Shown here: positions 10,817 to 24,386 of the stretch, piece after piece
Layout of the letters: every line of letters begins with the position of its first letter
Numbering within the stretch: position 1 is the stretch's first letter
From: Orthonyx spaldingii
Lineage: Eukaryota > Chordata > Aves > Passeriformes > Orthonychidae
Assembly: GCA_013397795.1 (NCBI GenBank)
Contig: VZTJ01004775.1
Span: 1,264,119-1,328,118, forward strand
Reading direction: 5' to 3'
DNA length: 64,000 nucleotides
The notes under the pieces: generated by a model
The model's database searches: none
Told to the model about the DNA's origin: nothing
Seen by the model: the letters and a program-made list of their open reading frames with translations, nothing else
Translations under genes and position numbers: made by a program

Positions 10817-13800
10817 AGGTGTATTTATAGATACATACACACATCTTTCTCTACACAAGTACACAGATGAAAACCCGTGATGTTTGAGAACTAATCAAGA
10901 AATTACTATGCATTTATATGTACACATAAACAGCCCTAGTCCCTCACTGGAGCACTGTACACCAAAGAGTTTTTGCTTGGTGGAATGCAAAACACATGGA
11001 GAAGGCTTCTCACCCTGGCCTCAGCCCAGCACAGACGCAACAAGCACCCTCTGGTCGCATCCAGACCTGAAAGCCAGAAAACACCTCCAGGTTTACAGTT
11101 TAAATGCCCACAAGAGATAAGGAGAAAATATATGAGAGCAAATGTTAGAAATTATTTTAAAAGGATCTCTGCCAAATCAGAGAACATTATGCCTCTGAAT
11201 ATATTTTTAAAGGAAAAAAGGTGAAATACAAACACTGAGTAATACTAATCTTTGATCACAGAAAAGTTTTAAATTTAGCCTGTTTAGAGCTACAAAAGAA
11301 AAACAACCAACCACAGCACTATAATGTTAATTTTTTTCAAATATCCTAAGAGTCAGAAGAAAGGCTACAAGTAAAATTTCTTCAGAGAGCGCACTTGAAA
11401 GCCATTCAAAGTCTTCTAAAAGTTCTCAATTTAAAACATCTTGTTTGCATGTCATCATGTCTGACATGGACCAAAAAACCCTCATGGAGACTTAAAACAT
11501 ATGTAGTTTGCTCCTCAAACGAAAATATAAGAGTCTGCAGATTATTTTCTTAATATTACAGAAGATTTTTTTAAAGCTATGTATATTTTTCAGTTACATA
11601 TCAAACATACAGATTTTTTCAATACTGTAACGGTCGTTTTCTAACTTTGTTTTGTTACACAGTTAAGCAAAGATTTACATGTTTCAAACTCCACAATCAC
11701 AACCAAACTCTCACACTTCCATTCTAAAATAAGTCTCCTTAAAAGCCAAAACAAACATGTTGTGTCCAGCTCTTCCACAAAACAATGCTAAAATAAATTG
11801 GGAGGCTTTTGTGTCACTTACAATTAGTTTTCCTGCAAGCAGAGAGAAAAAAATAAATAGCAACTTTTGAAATAAGCATACCTTTGCTACAGAAAGACCT
11901 ATTACAATGGGAAATCATCCTACAGAATAGAGTGGAAATTCCACTGCTGAAGGCCTGACATAGGAGCGGCAAGCCCACATACAGAAAAGGCAGAACTGTG
12001 TGAATGGCAAGCTCAGCCTTACTATGTGTCTTCTGTCTGCATCCACAGCAGTATGAAGCATCTGTCTTCCCCCAAGCAGCACAGGGAAGGGAGGAATCTT
12101 TTTGCATACAGAACCATCTTGAGCAATACGCTCTGGTCAAATTAAGTCAATGAGTCACACCATAACACCAAGAAAAACCAGATGTGGTTACTTCTTCCTA
12201 TTATGACCTTGATTCCATTCATGCAAAGCAAATGTTCCTAGAAGAAGCTGAAAGCCTGGATATGAGGGAGGAAGGAACATAAACAAAGACAACGATTGAT
12301 AGGATGTACTGGTTTGGTACACTGGCACACAATTGCACTCCCCCAGTCCTCCAGCATCCATCAAATCCATCTAAGGCCAGAACAAGGCACGAGTCTCATC
12401 CTGCAGACTAAAAAATTCAATGAGCATGTCCTTTGCTGTGCAGTTACAGCACACCCAAAGTACTTCCCTGCAATCTCCACTACCCAGAGGCACTATTTAG
12501 TAAAACTGGTCTTACATATCAGCAAGACAATTGCTCTAAGAGAAATCTTAGTAGGAGGATGTTCTCACCTGTAAGGAAGATTGAGACAAGAAGTTTCTTG
12601 GAGGGAAACCAAGGTAATTGAAACAAAAAAGGCAGTTCCTCATTTTTTTATGTAACAGCCATTAGCCTGATCTCAGAGCTTTGACAGGCTAAGACTAGTG
12701 CTTTGGGAAAGGGAATACCAGTGAGAGGAGTCAACAGCACTCAAAGAGGTGGCCAGACCAGCAGACAATTAACCGGTCATAAGCAAGCTTCTAAATCAGG
12801 TACTTGATAGAACATACAACTATAGGAAGATTCAATCCAAAAGTCTCAAGTCACCTAATTCACATGATGGAGTGATGAGACACTCCCTCTTCCCAGTCCA
12901 ACACTCTACCCTGGATGGCAGTAACTTTCCTCTGAGCAGTGTCTCTAGGTCAGTGCTGCTGGTCATCCTCAGATCTCATGGTCTGACCCAGATGTCAGCC
13001 TGGGGTCTCATACTGTGGAAAAACTCAGCACAACGCATGTACAATAGCCAATAAATCCAAGAGCCCATTCAGCACCTATGTGCAGACATATAAACACAAT
13101 CCATTTCGTACAAGTCAAAAAGCATTACATGATAATTTTTTTACCACAGAGCTGCTTTGGGCCTTGTTTTAAATTGGACTCTCTAATTTTAAGAGCTTAT
13201 AAACCATATTCTAATTCCTCAGAGCCAGACAGGTGCCAGACAAGTGTCAGGCTGGAATAAAAATGTTGCATATCTCCACTGCCAATGCTTCAGAGCTCCC
13301 TGAGATGAGAGCTGGTCTGAGGCTGTTGAGCTCCCTCAGGTGAGAGCTGGACCCCTTAAGTGAAGGGTCTTGCACCTGGTTCACAGATCTCTTGTATTAC
13401 AACCACAACACTTTCTCTTCTCTCTTTAAAGTATTTTATATTAAACATGGTCTCTACATCCCCTCCTTACAGTTTCTCCTCTCCTTTGATCTAGGCAGGA
13501 TAAAGTAGGATAATTATATTTTTCTTCAAGATGAACAAAATCTTCATTTCTGATAAAGAATGACTCATTTAAAGAAAGGCAAACGGACAATGGTTGGAAA
13601 GCAAAGTGGAGGGAGACAGAGATGGTGGTCATGACCCTATAAATCCACTGCATTATATTTGAGTATCAGAATTGAATACTTTGCCTGAATATTGCCCTTT
13701 CCCACCCACCCACCCCCCCTTTTTCACTTCTCTTCTACTTCTTGTAATTTTAGCATAGGGAAAGAGAAAAAAAAATAATTTTGCTTCCAAAATTACTCCA

Positions 13801-15305
13801 AATTATCCATCAGTTCTTCTGTTCTTCTCAAATAATGAGGCGTATATGGGCAACATACATGTGACCCAAATCCTGTACTTCCTTAAATTCTAAATCTTTA
13901 AAGTATCTCTAGATCTGAAGATGCAATTACTGGTCTGTACACCAAAAAGGCAGGAAAATAAATTTAAAAGAGAGCTGATATCAGAAGAGATTTTGATAGC
14001 ACAAGGAAAGTTTTTGTGATGCAGAAAAACAGTTCTAGATAAAACAGAGATCTTGCTTGGCTTTTGCTCACACAATGACCAGATCACATGAAAGTCCTGC
14101 AGCTGTTTTGCTAGTTAGAGAAAGCAATAGCAGGAGGATTTTAAAATAAAAAGCATGTAACCCTAAAATGAATTATTGAAGGAATGAAAAGTCATGAAGA
14201 GATTTACCCAAACATAGGATTTGACTCTCTTGTTATGCCCAAGAAGGCAGGCTGAACTCATAATGGTTATGGAAAAGCTGGTCCCAGACATCTGCACACT
14301 CAGAGGCTTGGCAAGTCAGGCCTTGGCATCTCACCAGAGGCAGGAACTGCATTAATGTAGATGATGTATCAGAAAAGGAAGGACCAATTTGTATTAGTCA
14401 TGGACTTTGTGGCAAAGGTGGCAGCAACAAAATGTGAACCAAGGGAACAGGAAATTGCATGGCAATCCCTTTGAATAGCATATTACCAAGACCAGCTGCC
14501 TATACCATACCAGCTTCTTTTTGGCTTCTGCTCATTTCTTTCATTGACAAGCACGCAAAGCAGCAACTTCACTAGTCCATCACCAGTAATAATGGGATTT
14601 GCATCCTAAACAATTCCAAAAGACAAAAGTGTGGTTTCCATGAAAAAGGCAAATACAAGAGAAGCACAACCACACCCCCAACCAAATATCATACACTCCA
14701 CCCCGAGATTCTTCCTGTGGGTGTTAGGTTTATTTCTAACTCCCACTTTCTGCTCCTCATGGAATATCTTTTTCAGTCTGGTTATGTGCAACACTGAGCT
14801 CTCATCCATAGGTGACACCCTCAGCTGCACTTGCAGTACCAAAAAATATTTCATCTAAAATGCCCAGATCTTAAAAAAAAAAAAGTTTCTGATTCTCCTG
14901 TTCTAGCAGCAGTAGGAGCATGAGGGACACAACAGAGCCAACACAGTGGGCACTGGCTAGAAAAGCCAGAGGCAGTAAGGCAGCACAACCTTAGCAATCC
15001 TTGACATCAGCTTTCTCTGCATTAACAGTTTCTTTGTGTCAGGAATACATCTGACTCACTGAAACACGTAAAATAAGAGCAGGAAATGTATTTACTATGT
15101 GACTGTAGCCGAGTTCCTTTCCCACCCACTCCATACCTTACCAATTCAACTGGAGATAGCATTCATTTGTGAAGGAAATAAAATAGGCAGGCAATTTATC
15201 TGCTAAAAGCACTGTCTGATTATGAAAGGAATGCCCAAATTTAAAACATGGTCGGTAACGCTTCTTGCAATTAAAAGCGTTTAACCCTATCCCTAATCTT
15301 TTCAC
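10817..15305. other. unassigned non-coding DNA
   Basis: No gene or classifiable repeat is seen. There is a C-rich tract at 13701-13719 (CCCA units running into C7) and an A run near 14871-14884. Open frames are short and unpatterned. Confidence 0.5.
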
Positions 15306-15387
15306 TTATTCAAAAAAATTAACAAACAAAAAAAACCAAAAAAACCCCAAAAAAAACCCAACAAAAAACAACAAAAAAAACCCCAAC
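15306..15387. repeat. A/C-rich low-complexity tract
   Basis: A runs of 6-8 bases are separated by C tracts of 1-4 bases (aaaccaaaaaaaccccaaaaaaaaccc and so on). On the minus strand this gives T runs with G2-G4 tracts. There is no clear repeat unit. Confidence 0.9.
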
Positions 15388-18300
15388 TGTGTTCACATAG
15401 CATTTGGAAAACCACATAGATGATAGACTGTATGGCCAATTATTCTTAACTTAAAACATATCAGTGGGCTGTTTGCATACCCTAAGATGGCCTTCAGGCC
15501 AAGACAAACCAAAATTCAAACAGTCTCAGCTTGTAAAATATTTATATAAAATGTTGCATAAGAGAAAGTGCCAGACCAGTGAACCAACAAGCAGAATAAA
15601 TCTGTAACACTGAGAATAACAGCACAGACTGTAAAAATTTACTCATAACATGCTGTGCTGTTTACTGCTAAGGTGGGAAACAACTCTCTGGCCACTGCAT
15701 ACCACTAATAGGTCAGAATAAGTATATTTTTGTTAATCTTGCCTGCTAGATTATCTGTATACTGGAAGTACAATAACTAAATGAAAGACTTTTTTCTGTG
15801 TGTGATATGAGCCCAGCCCAAAGCCAAGTCAAGTTAATGATGGTAATGGGCACTGAATTACATTCACTTTAACAATAAACAAAATGGTCTTAATCAAATC
15901 TTGCCTCATTCTTCACAATACTTCATTGCATTATGGTTTAAGATATGCAAATTTAAATGTATTTCTTTCTAAAGGAAATGAAATAAAAATTCAGATTAGT
16001 TATACTTACCTATAAACTTCAGAACAAAATTTATGATCTCAAGAAAACTTGAAAATAAACACACTGCTTCTGAGGATATAAAATGCTAAATATTACTGCA
16101 CTAAAAAGGTGATTTAACATGTCACAGAAGTTTTGAGAAAAAATTAATTTCTTTTAAATATAAAAAAAGGGCAACCACATACAGATATCACAATGGCTGC
16201 TCTGTGCTATTTGTTTTGATATAAAATCCACTCTTTTGTGCTGTCCAAATATTTTCCACACGTCACAAACTTCTCAACTGACACTAAGCAAATCCATCAA
16301 AGAAAATGAGAGGGAACCAACTATGCTTTGGCAGCTGACAATAGCATCTTTTGACAGTGAGGAGTCGGGAAGGCAAGTTCAGATTGTGGATATGCTTCTT
16401 CACAGCAGCTCTTTCTGCTACATTGGTCAACAGTGGGAAGGCCAGCAGTGCTGACCTAAAATAAATAACTTTAAGTTCAACCACTGGTCATATGAGACAG
16501 ACAGTCCCATTGTTTCGAAAACATCCCCTTAAGCCAAGCTGCAGATACAGGCAGGCATCATTTTGTTGGTTCTTTTCAGGTAGTGTTTGTAAGGTCAGCA
16601 TCTCCAAAGATCTACGAAAACATCAGCTAAATTTTCAGCTGATGAAATCAAGGCAGACCAGGTTAAAACAATTCACATAAGGTTATTAGCAAGGCAGTTT
16701 TACTAGTGCAAGAGCACAAATTCTGTATTCAGGGTATGAGACATAATGTCTAGACTGCTGTTCATGTAATACCTTCTACCTCTCCACAGTGGTAACTGCC
16801 CTTCCAACACAACAGCCAGCATATGAAGCTTTCAGTCTGCTCCAGCTGGCAGGAGGGCTGGAGGTCCTGCTCTCAAATCAGCAGAATTTCACAGTGGGAT
16901 GAAATCCAAAAGTCACTCAAATTTAGGCAGTCACATTTTTGCCCAGTTAGCCAAGACAAAGAGACAGGGGTTTCCACAAAAGAGGTGGTTTTCCTCTGGC
17001 ACAGAGTTATTTCCATCTGGGCACAGAAAAAATGCCCTCCATTGCCTAGGTTTTACATAAGCTGTGGGCTGCTAGGAACCTAATAACTGTTTATTTTCTG
17101 TTTTATTTGTTATTAATCCTGATGAAATTTTCTGGTCATGGCTCAAAGTTCTTTAAAAGCATGTGAAGTTAAATATGCCATGTCTCAGTGTGTTGTTAAG
17201 GCAACTGGAATATTTAAAGTTACTAGAAACAAAATATTTGTTAGCGTACAGTGCTGTTATTTTTGACCAGAATATGACTGTATTCTCTCCCACTCAACTA
17301 GTTTTTCTTTTTGATCCCAAAAGGGCCAAGACAGGGGAGGGATAAAGGGTTGTCTGCACACTTTATCACAAAGAACTGTACAAACCTTCCATATTCAAGG
17401 ATAATCAAGGAAGGGTTGTAGACATACAAAGTCCATTAACATCCCCCAACATCTGTTGCTCCCAAGACTTCCTCTATTGCAATAATGCAAGCAGATCAAA
17501 ATACATGTAGAAGCCAAAGCAAAGCAAAAGGATCTGGGATTTCTCTGCTGAGCTCCAAACTCTACTATAGCTGTTTGGGACAACAGGCAAGTAGCTAAGG
17601 GCAATATTTCAATTTTTACTGTTATCATAATGGCTTAATGTTGTATTTCTGGTTTGAACCACATTAGTCCTGAAGCTTAGAGGTATTTATTAAATTATCC
17701 ATGTAATCCAGCAAGTGATAGCAGAAACATGATGAGTTGGTCACTGCACAACAAAGGAAAAAAAAAAAACAAAAACAAAACCACTGGTCACTTCACATGA
17801 CAATGAAATTGCAGGTTGGTAGTTACTAGTTACTTTTGACAGCTGTCTTTAATCTTCCCATACTTTGGATTTCCACCTCCAGAAAGGCCAGTGACATGCA
17901 CAGTCTCTGTTGAACTCATCAAATTGCTTTTCCTTAAAGGAGCAGAAGAACCACAAGTCTTTCTCTCCTGTTCATATTCTAAGCCATAATCCAGGGCCAA
18001 GAGAATCTACTAATTCAGAATAATTCTGACAAGCCTTATCCCAAGACATTCTTCTAATTAAAGTGAAACAAACTAGAACTATACACAATTATAACATCAT
18101 TCAGCTTTCCAGACAGTAAATATACAACTACTGTTGATTCTGTTTTACTTCTGGCCCTAGTTAATTCTGACTTTACTGCAAAATAACATAGTGTACATCT
18201 CTCCATGCTCTTGTTCTTTTGCTTTTTTTATTCTCTCACCTGATCATTTCTTTTCCTGTTCATCCATGTTTTCATTTTTTCACTTCTAAATCTATCCCTA

Positions 18301-18685
18301 GCTATTTCACCAAGTCTCTCTTCCTGACAACTTTTCCTACTTGCTTATACCACAGACTCACTCTGCTATGATTCTCTGCAACCTTATGCCACATTCAGAG
18401 CCTGAGAATTGTACAAAGACCTTATGACCAGGAAATTAAATTTTAATTCAGTATGGTGATGGAAATGTAGGAATCTGGGCACTCTTCTTTCCTTTTTAAT
18501 CAGGTCTTACAAGGCACTTTCCAGAGAATCTGCCCACAAAACTTTCAAACATAATTCTCAAGAGATTTCCATGCCCATTTTACTGGTCCAAGAACACCAC
18601 ACTTAAAAATCAAGTTAAAAATCCCAAACCCTCTGAACTTCAGCCATTATTGCAATTGGCTGGAAGAAGGCAGATGCTCAGGGAT
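15388..18685. other. unassigned non-coding DNA
   Basis: No gene or classifiable interspersed repeat is seen. The only simple-sequence object is an A-rich tract at 17758-17780. The short open frames overlap on both strands and none has a recognisable motif. Confidence 0.5.
17758..17780. repeat. A-rich tract with CAAAA units
   Basis: An A12 run is followed by CAAAAACAAAA. It is plain low-complexity sequence. Confidence 0.85.
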
Positions 18686-18782
18686 CCAGCTCTATAGTCA
18701 CTCCTTCCAGCTCTATAGTCCTTCCAGCTCCATAGCCACTCCTTCCAGCTCTATAGTCCTTCCAGCTCCATAGCCACTCCTG
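18686..18782. repeat. composite minisatellite, alternating 21- and 17-bp units
   Basis: Five head-to-tail units all begin CCAGCTCYATAG. They start at 18686, 18707, 18724, 18745 and 18762, with lengths 21, 17, 21, 17 and 21. The short unit lacks a CACT present in the long one. The second and third long units share two changes (CTCCATAGCC against CTCTATAGTC) and the two short units are identical. So the array grew as a 38-bp pair, not by single units. Confidence 0.95.
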
Positions 18783-20519
18783 CAAATCCTCCCTAACTGT
18801 CACCACTTCAAATATTTTCACTGATTAATTCCATTTCATTCAGAAATAACTAAGTAACCCCCAGAAAAGTAAAACTAAACTTTAAATGCAGGCAAAATTC
18901 AAAAATATATTATATTTTGTTAAGCTACAAATAGTAAGCAACAAACATCATTCTGTCTCTGCAAGCTGTCAATCTTGATTCTATCAAGGACACCTAGCTT
19001 GCTTTCTTTCGTTTTTCACACAGGCAATTCAATACAGGTAGGTAGTCTCTTTCTTTTTCTTATCACTCCTATTCAGGCAGTTCTGCAGGAATTGAGGACT
19101 ATCTCATTTTCAGATTCCTGCACATTCTTTCTCACATTCTCTTGCACTACAATTCTTTCAAAACCGGATTTTCAAATGAATAGTATTTATCTTGAGTGAT
19201 CTTCCAAGAGGAAGCACAATGTAGACTCCTTCTCCGTTAACTATTTTTGTTATCTTATTCTGCGCATTAAAAAGTAACCAAATCATTTTGTCCCTCTCTG
19301 AAAAGGGAATTTCACAGCTGAATTTTGTATTCAGGTAATACACAGTCTGCTCACATTGGCCATTCAGAGAGTCAACACGTCTAAAAAACAAAAAAGTAAC
19401 TCCTTGTCTGCTTTCCATTCAACCATTATCCGTGACTACTGCACTTTGAATCCTCAATTACTACAAATCCTGCTCAGGAAACAATGAAGGTTTTTTACTG
19501 GGACAAATTTTGCTGCTGCTTCTCCAAGATTGTGACTCATGTCAGTTCTAAAAAGGCCACAGAATAGACTGGAGGGAAAGAATTAATTAAAGAAATATAG
19601 GTAGAGGTGAACAGAAACCAAGTATTCCTATAGTAACTGAACTATGCTCTGGGGATTTATGTATACAAACTATCTATCTTATAGATATCTATAACTATAT
19701 CTATATCTATAGTTAGACAATGGCAATTTATACAACACTTTTTTAACACATTAAATATTTACCCATAATTATATCTAATAGCAGAGAGTCACATAGGTTG
19801 TAGAGTTACTGTGCTTGTAAACAAAGAGATAATAGTATAGAAGGAAATCAACAAGAATTAGAAGACACACACCATATTAATTTCATTCATTACAGAAGTT
19901 CTATATACACTTGTCTTTGTGGACAGGAGATCTGGGGACAAATTTGTTATTACATGTTTCTGTTCCTCAAAAAAGTCCTCTCATCCATCAATAAGACATG
20001 GACACAGAGTGGCTGCTACCTCCCAATAAATGAGCAAAGGCCAGGGATACATTTGATGTGCTTTCAGTCTCCATAAGAGTAAACAAGACCTTCTCAATAG
20101 TTACCCTGGGAGATTGCATACATACAGATAGTTGTTCAAGTACTGCTAACAGCAGGAGCGCCAAACATACTGATGACAGGAAGAAAAATGTTGAAGCTGC
20201 TGTGGACAAGCCAAACTCAGCTTGCTTGTCCTTCTACCCCTAACTCTGACCAGCTCAGACAGATCTCTTCTGCTCCAGGTAGGTTCAAGCAATAAGATGG
20301 ATGCTCAAGTAGATAAGAAATTCAGTCTTTGGACTATCCAACTCAGTAGCCAGTTATGTTATTCTTATGCTTTTTACATAGTTATGAATGCAAGTCTAGC
20401 TCCCATCCAGTACCATAAAATAAGTCAGTTTATTATAGTCAGATTCTTAGATAGCAAGTCTCCATAGCAATGCACAGCAATATTACCAGCTCCTTACTAG
20501 TACTTTATTCTTTTCTTAC
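18783..20519. other. unassigned non-coding DNA with an AT microsatellite
   Basis: No gene is seen. At 19669-19717 there is a TATC/TATA-type AT-rich tract containing a 16-bp perfect palindrome (19679-19694, ttatagatatctataa). Flanking sequence is unpatterned. Confidence 0.5.
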
Positions 20520-20544
20520 AAATATATACATATATATATATATA
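20520..20544. repeat. (TA)n microsatellite
   Basis: An alternating TA tract is interrupted once by CA. It can form a self-complementary hairpin, as any TA repeat can. Confidence 0.9.
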
Positions 20545-23500
20545 GTGGACAGTACCTTACAGCTGTCCACAATAATCTCCATCTCACTAGACAAAGATGC
20601 AGTATAAAAACGACAGATCTACCATCCCTCTAACTTGCTATCTAGAGAAGGAATTGACAAAAGTTTGAGATAAGCAATTTACAGTAGCTAAATACAAGCT
20701 ATACTTCAATTCCCCAGTTTCATTACTAAGTAGATAACTACAGCAGCAAGAAAAGAGTTCAGGAGTCAAGATACCTCACCTTAGTTACACAGGACAGAAA
20801 ATGCGAACATAATTGACGTAGCTAGTCTAACAACACTTCCCGGCCTCAAGCTTAAATCCAGCCTGGAATTTAAATCATTAAAAAAATAGCGTGGCAGGTA
20901 GCCTTGCTGTGGACTTCTACACTCCTAATCTTTTCCTTAAGATTTGTCCTGGGGTCCCAAACCTAAGAATAGCAGAGAATAAGTGCAGGCAATTGATTCT
21001 ACCCTGAAACTCTTCAGACCAAAGTCTCCAAACATCCTGTAGAGATCCCTTTTGGGAAGGGAACAGACAGGTCCTTCACAGCACTTCTTCACTCTAGCCT
21101 GGGTATTACAACAGTCTGTAATGCTATTTGCAGCTTCAAAACCCTGCAGATTCACCACGTTCCCTTGGTTCAGGAAAGCCTTATAGGTCTCAACCCTAAA
21201 TCCTACCTTCTAAGAATAACTGCCACCTTATCCCAGAAATCCTAAAGATAATGATTTTAACAGTAAACCAAGGATTCCTGTTGATTCTCACTCAGTGTCA
21301 GGGCACACTGCACGACACCCTTTCCTTCAGGGGTGGGAACTGAGGGGAATAACGTGACCAGCAAGACCAGAGCCTTACTGGCCAGGGCTTATCCTATGGT
21401 ATACAAGGAAGACAAACCTGGAGGTGGCAGCCACATCCAATCAAGAGCCCAGATCTTAAAGCAGTACCATAATGACAAGGCAGTTCCAAAGACAAACTGA
21501 GAAGTCAATCCATATGTTAGAGCTAAGATGAGGTCTTGCAATTGCCAGGCATGACCATGGTGATGAAGCTGGGCCAGAAATCAAGCCAGGTAGTCAAAGG
21601 CCACAAGTTGAAATCCAGATCACACAATTCTATGGCTAGGCACTGGCATTGCTGCAGCTAATCAAAAATCAGTAACCCTTCTCCATCATAGCTCAGGAAA
21701 ACGATTGATGCTCCAATGCTGAGCTTAAATAGAATTCCTGGGCCCATGGGTGTGGGCCCCACTTGAGGCTCATCAGGGCTATTAGGGCTTATTCACGTAC
21801 TTAGAGCTTCAACACACCTGCAGCGTTCAGCCTGAGGAAATATAAAAGACAAAACAGAACCCCAGTACCAGTGTCCAACACCAACAGGACCCTAAAAGCT
21901 CTAAAACTTGATTTCATCTGGGAAAACCCCTCGAATCCTGTGTAATCTTAGCTAAGAGACTCATAAATCCCCAACCTAACCTCCTACAAGTCCCAGCAAT
22001 GGTTGCCCTCCCACACTAAAAATCAGCCAAAAAGGAAGACAATCTTTTCACACCTTCAGTGGTGTGTTCCTGCTCCAGACAGCATAGTGCCATCACCAGT
22101 GGCCTTAAGCCCTGCCCAGTAGAAGGAGTCAGTCTGGGTAGCACATGACTGAGCTATTATACCATTTTTTTCAGGATGGTGGGACAACCCAACATGAGTT
22201 AAGTCACCTGGCATTCTTAATCAGACATACCTCTATTCTTGACTCTCAATCCTTAGCTAAGATACCTTCTACAGCTTTAACTATAGGCACAGAAATCTAT
22301 GTAATAAACAGTCCTTTTCCATCTCATGAGAACCTCCTCAGACTCCTCAGCTGAGTGTACCAGGGTACAGCAGTTGTAATGACTTCGGTAGAGACTAACA
22401 GCTCCAGAAATTTTAGAAATCACTGGCAACAAATATGGCGAGTACACAGGGAAGGCAAGGGAAAGCTACAAGATAGTCTCACAGGCTGATACTTCATTTT
22501 CTCCAATAACACACAGGGCATATGTAATATCTGTAGAATTCAGATGCAGAATCAGCCTGCACTCTTAGCAATAGCAGTGGAACCTCTGCTCCTCACAGTG
22601 GGAAACAGCTGCGGTTGGCAGGGGATGGAGGCTACGCTTCTGATGAGGTCTAGACAGAAATGCTTCCATCTACCTCCAGTTATATTCATCACAGACCAGT
22701 TATCAGTGCCTAATTCACATAAAAATAATAATATTAACAACATAATAAAAAAGAGGTTGAATATCAAGGTCAAAGTAATGGTAGACAAGTTACACTGGTA
22801 AATGTCCCTTGACAGCATTACAACTGAGTGCTATATCAATAGGCTCAACATTTCAGGCTGGGGAAATCTTCTTGTCTGCAAAACTAATGCCTCTTTATTC
22901 GCTCAGCCACAGTCACGCCCTAAAAAGTTAACATTAGATGTTAAAAATCAAGCATCTCACCTTCCAGAAAACCTTTCACTTTCTCAATCCCCTAGAAGTG
23001 TTCCTCAGTTGTTCACCTCAGAAATAAAGACCCCATCCAGGGAGCTGAAATATGTGGGTTACGCACAGAGAAAATACATTAAAATCTTTATTGGCTGCTC
23101 CATCCAAGCAAGTCTTTTCCCATAAAGAAAACAGCCCCCATGACACTAATTTCTTCCTTTGAGCTGAGTGTTCTGTAAAAGTCTGTGGCTATCAAAGCAG
23201 ACTGAAATGCAGCCACAGATGTATGGAGTCAAGCTTGCCCCTGGCCACACTGTCAGGGCAGCCAGGCCTTTGTGCCTGTGCTGGGAGCCCTCACATGGCC
23301 CTGGCACCTCTGGCAGACTCTGCCTGCAGCAGCCCTATTCCATCAAAGTCCACTTTCTGCCTCTCACCCAAAATAAGGCCATTCATCCCTCTCTCCTTTG
23401 AAAAAATTTTAAGCACATTCTTCCATAGCAAGGTCTCACACCACAACAAACATCATGATAGGGGTTTATCAAATGTCCAGAACTGAAACCTAATCTGAGC

Positions 23501-23688
23501 CAAGACAGACAAGGCTCCCCTAATTTGGGATTTAGGGGAGCAGTATGAGAGGCATTAACTGACAGCTTTTTCCAATTGAGAGCTTATTTTTACAGACTTT
23601 AGTTAAATAACAAAGGAAGAAAAGGGAAAATGGAGGAGGCTGACAAGGAGATGAGGAGGATTGTGTCTCAGAAGCCAAAGCCAAATTG
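20545..23688. other. unassigned non-coding DNA
   Basis: No gene or classifiable repeat is seen. A short hairpin lies at 21740-21759 (GGGCCCA / TGGGCCC around a 6-base loop). An AAT-rich run lies near 22720-22752. I looked for long terminal repeat structure around 21300-22140 because its composition differs somewhat from its flanks. I found neither paired ends nor a primer-binding site. Confidence 0.45.
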
Positions 23689-23720
23689 ATAAAGATATAG
23701 ATATATAAATATATAGAGAT
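23689..23720. repeat. AT-rich microsatellite (GATATA/TATAAA-like)
   Basis: The tract ataaagatatagatatataaatatatagag consists of imperfect ATAGAT/ATATAA units. Confidence 0.8.
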
Positions 23721-24330
23721 GTATTTCTATTACACACCCACAAACACAGGATCAGTATGTGCCCACATCTTTCCACTGGGTGCTGTCCCATGTTTACATG
23801 TTGTCTTGGGCAAGAGAATATTCCTAAGTATTCTAATATAATACTCCTATAGTGCTACGGCGAGAAAAGCTGCATTTTACAATGCTGATCCCTTTCACAG
23901 TTGGCTTTTATTTTGCAGCAATGAAAGTAGTGGCCCATGGGCAACCCATTTTTTGCAGACTTCTCATGTTTCTTACACAGTTTTACAAAAAATCATCATC
24001 CACAGCAAAAGCTGTTTTTTCCATCCTTCTTGTCTGGTACATAGGAATACGAGAAATGGTTCAGTTGTACTCCAGGTCTGTGGTCTGAGGATCTCCCTTC
24101 ACAAGTGCCACTGTCAGATTCAACTCACAGTGACTCCTATCAGACCACAGATCTGGAAATGCTTTTGCCTCTTTGAAGCCACCAGCTAAAAGTGCCTTCC
24201 ACTGTTTTGCATCTAACCCCAAACAGCAGCTTAAAACATACTCTTGACCATCTGGGCTCTTAGCTTTCAGGGTTTCAAACCTGAGTAAAGCCTAAATATA
24301 TACATATCAGATTTTTTTCAATGGAAACCA
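23721..24330. other. unassigned non-coding DNA
   Basis: No gene, RNA or repeat is recognised in this interval. Confidence 0.5.
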
Positions 24331-24386
24331 CCAAAACAAAACAAAAAAAAAAAACAAACAAAAAAACAAAACCCAAAAAAAACCCC
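24331..24386. repeat. A/C-rich low-complexity tract
   Basis: A runs are separated by single C or by CCC/CCCC, of the same character as the tract at 15306-15387. No upstream retroposed body is recognised, so it is not taken as a poly(A) tail. Confidence 0.9.

Noticed and set aside
15283..15300. Telomere-like words (ttaaccctatccctaatc)
   Set aside because: Only two degenerate units; no array.
21300..22140. Possible solo LTR suggested by a shift in composition and a TATA-like word (atataaaag)
   Set aside because: No matching terminal dinucleotides with a target duplication, no primer-binding site and no second copy in the window.
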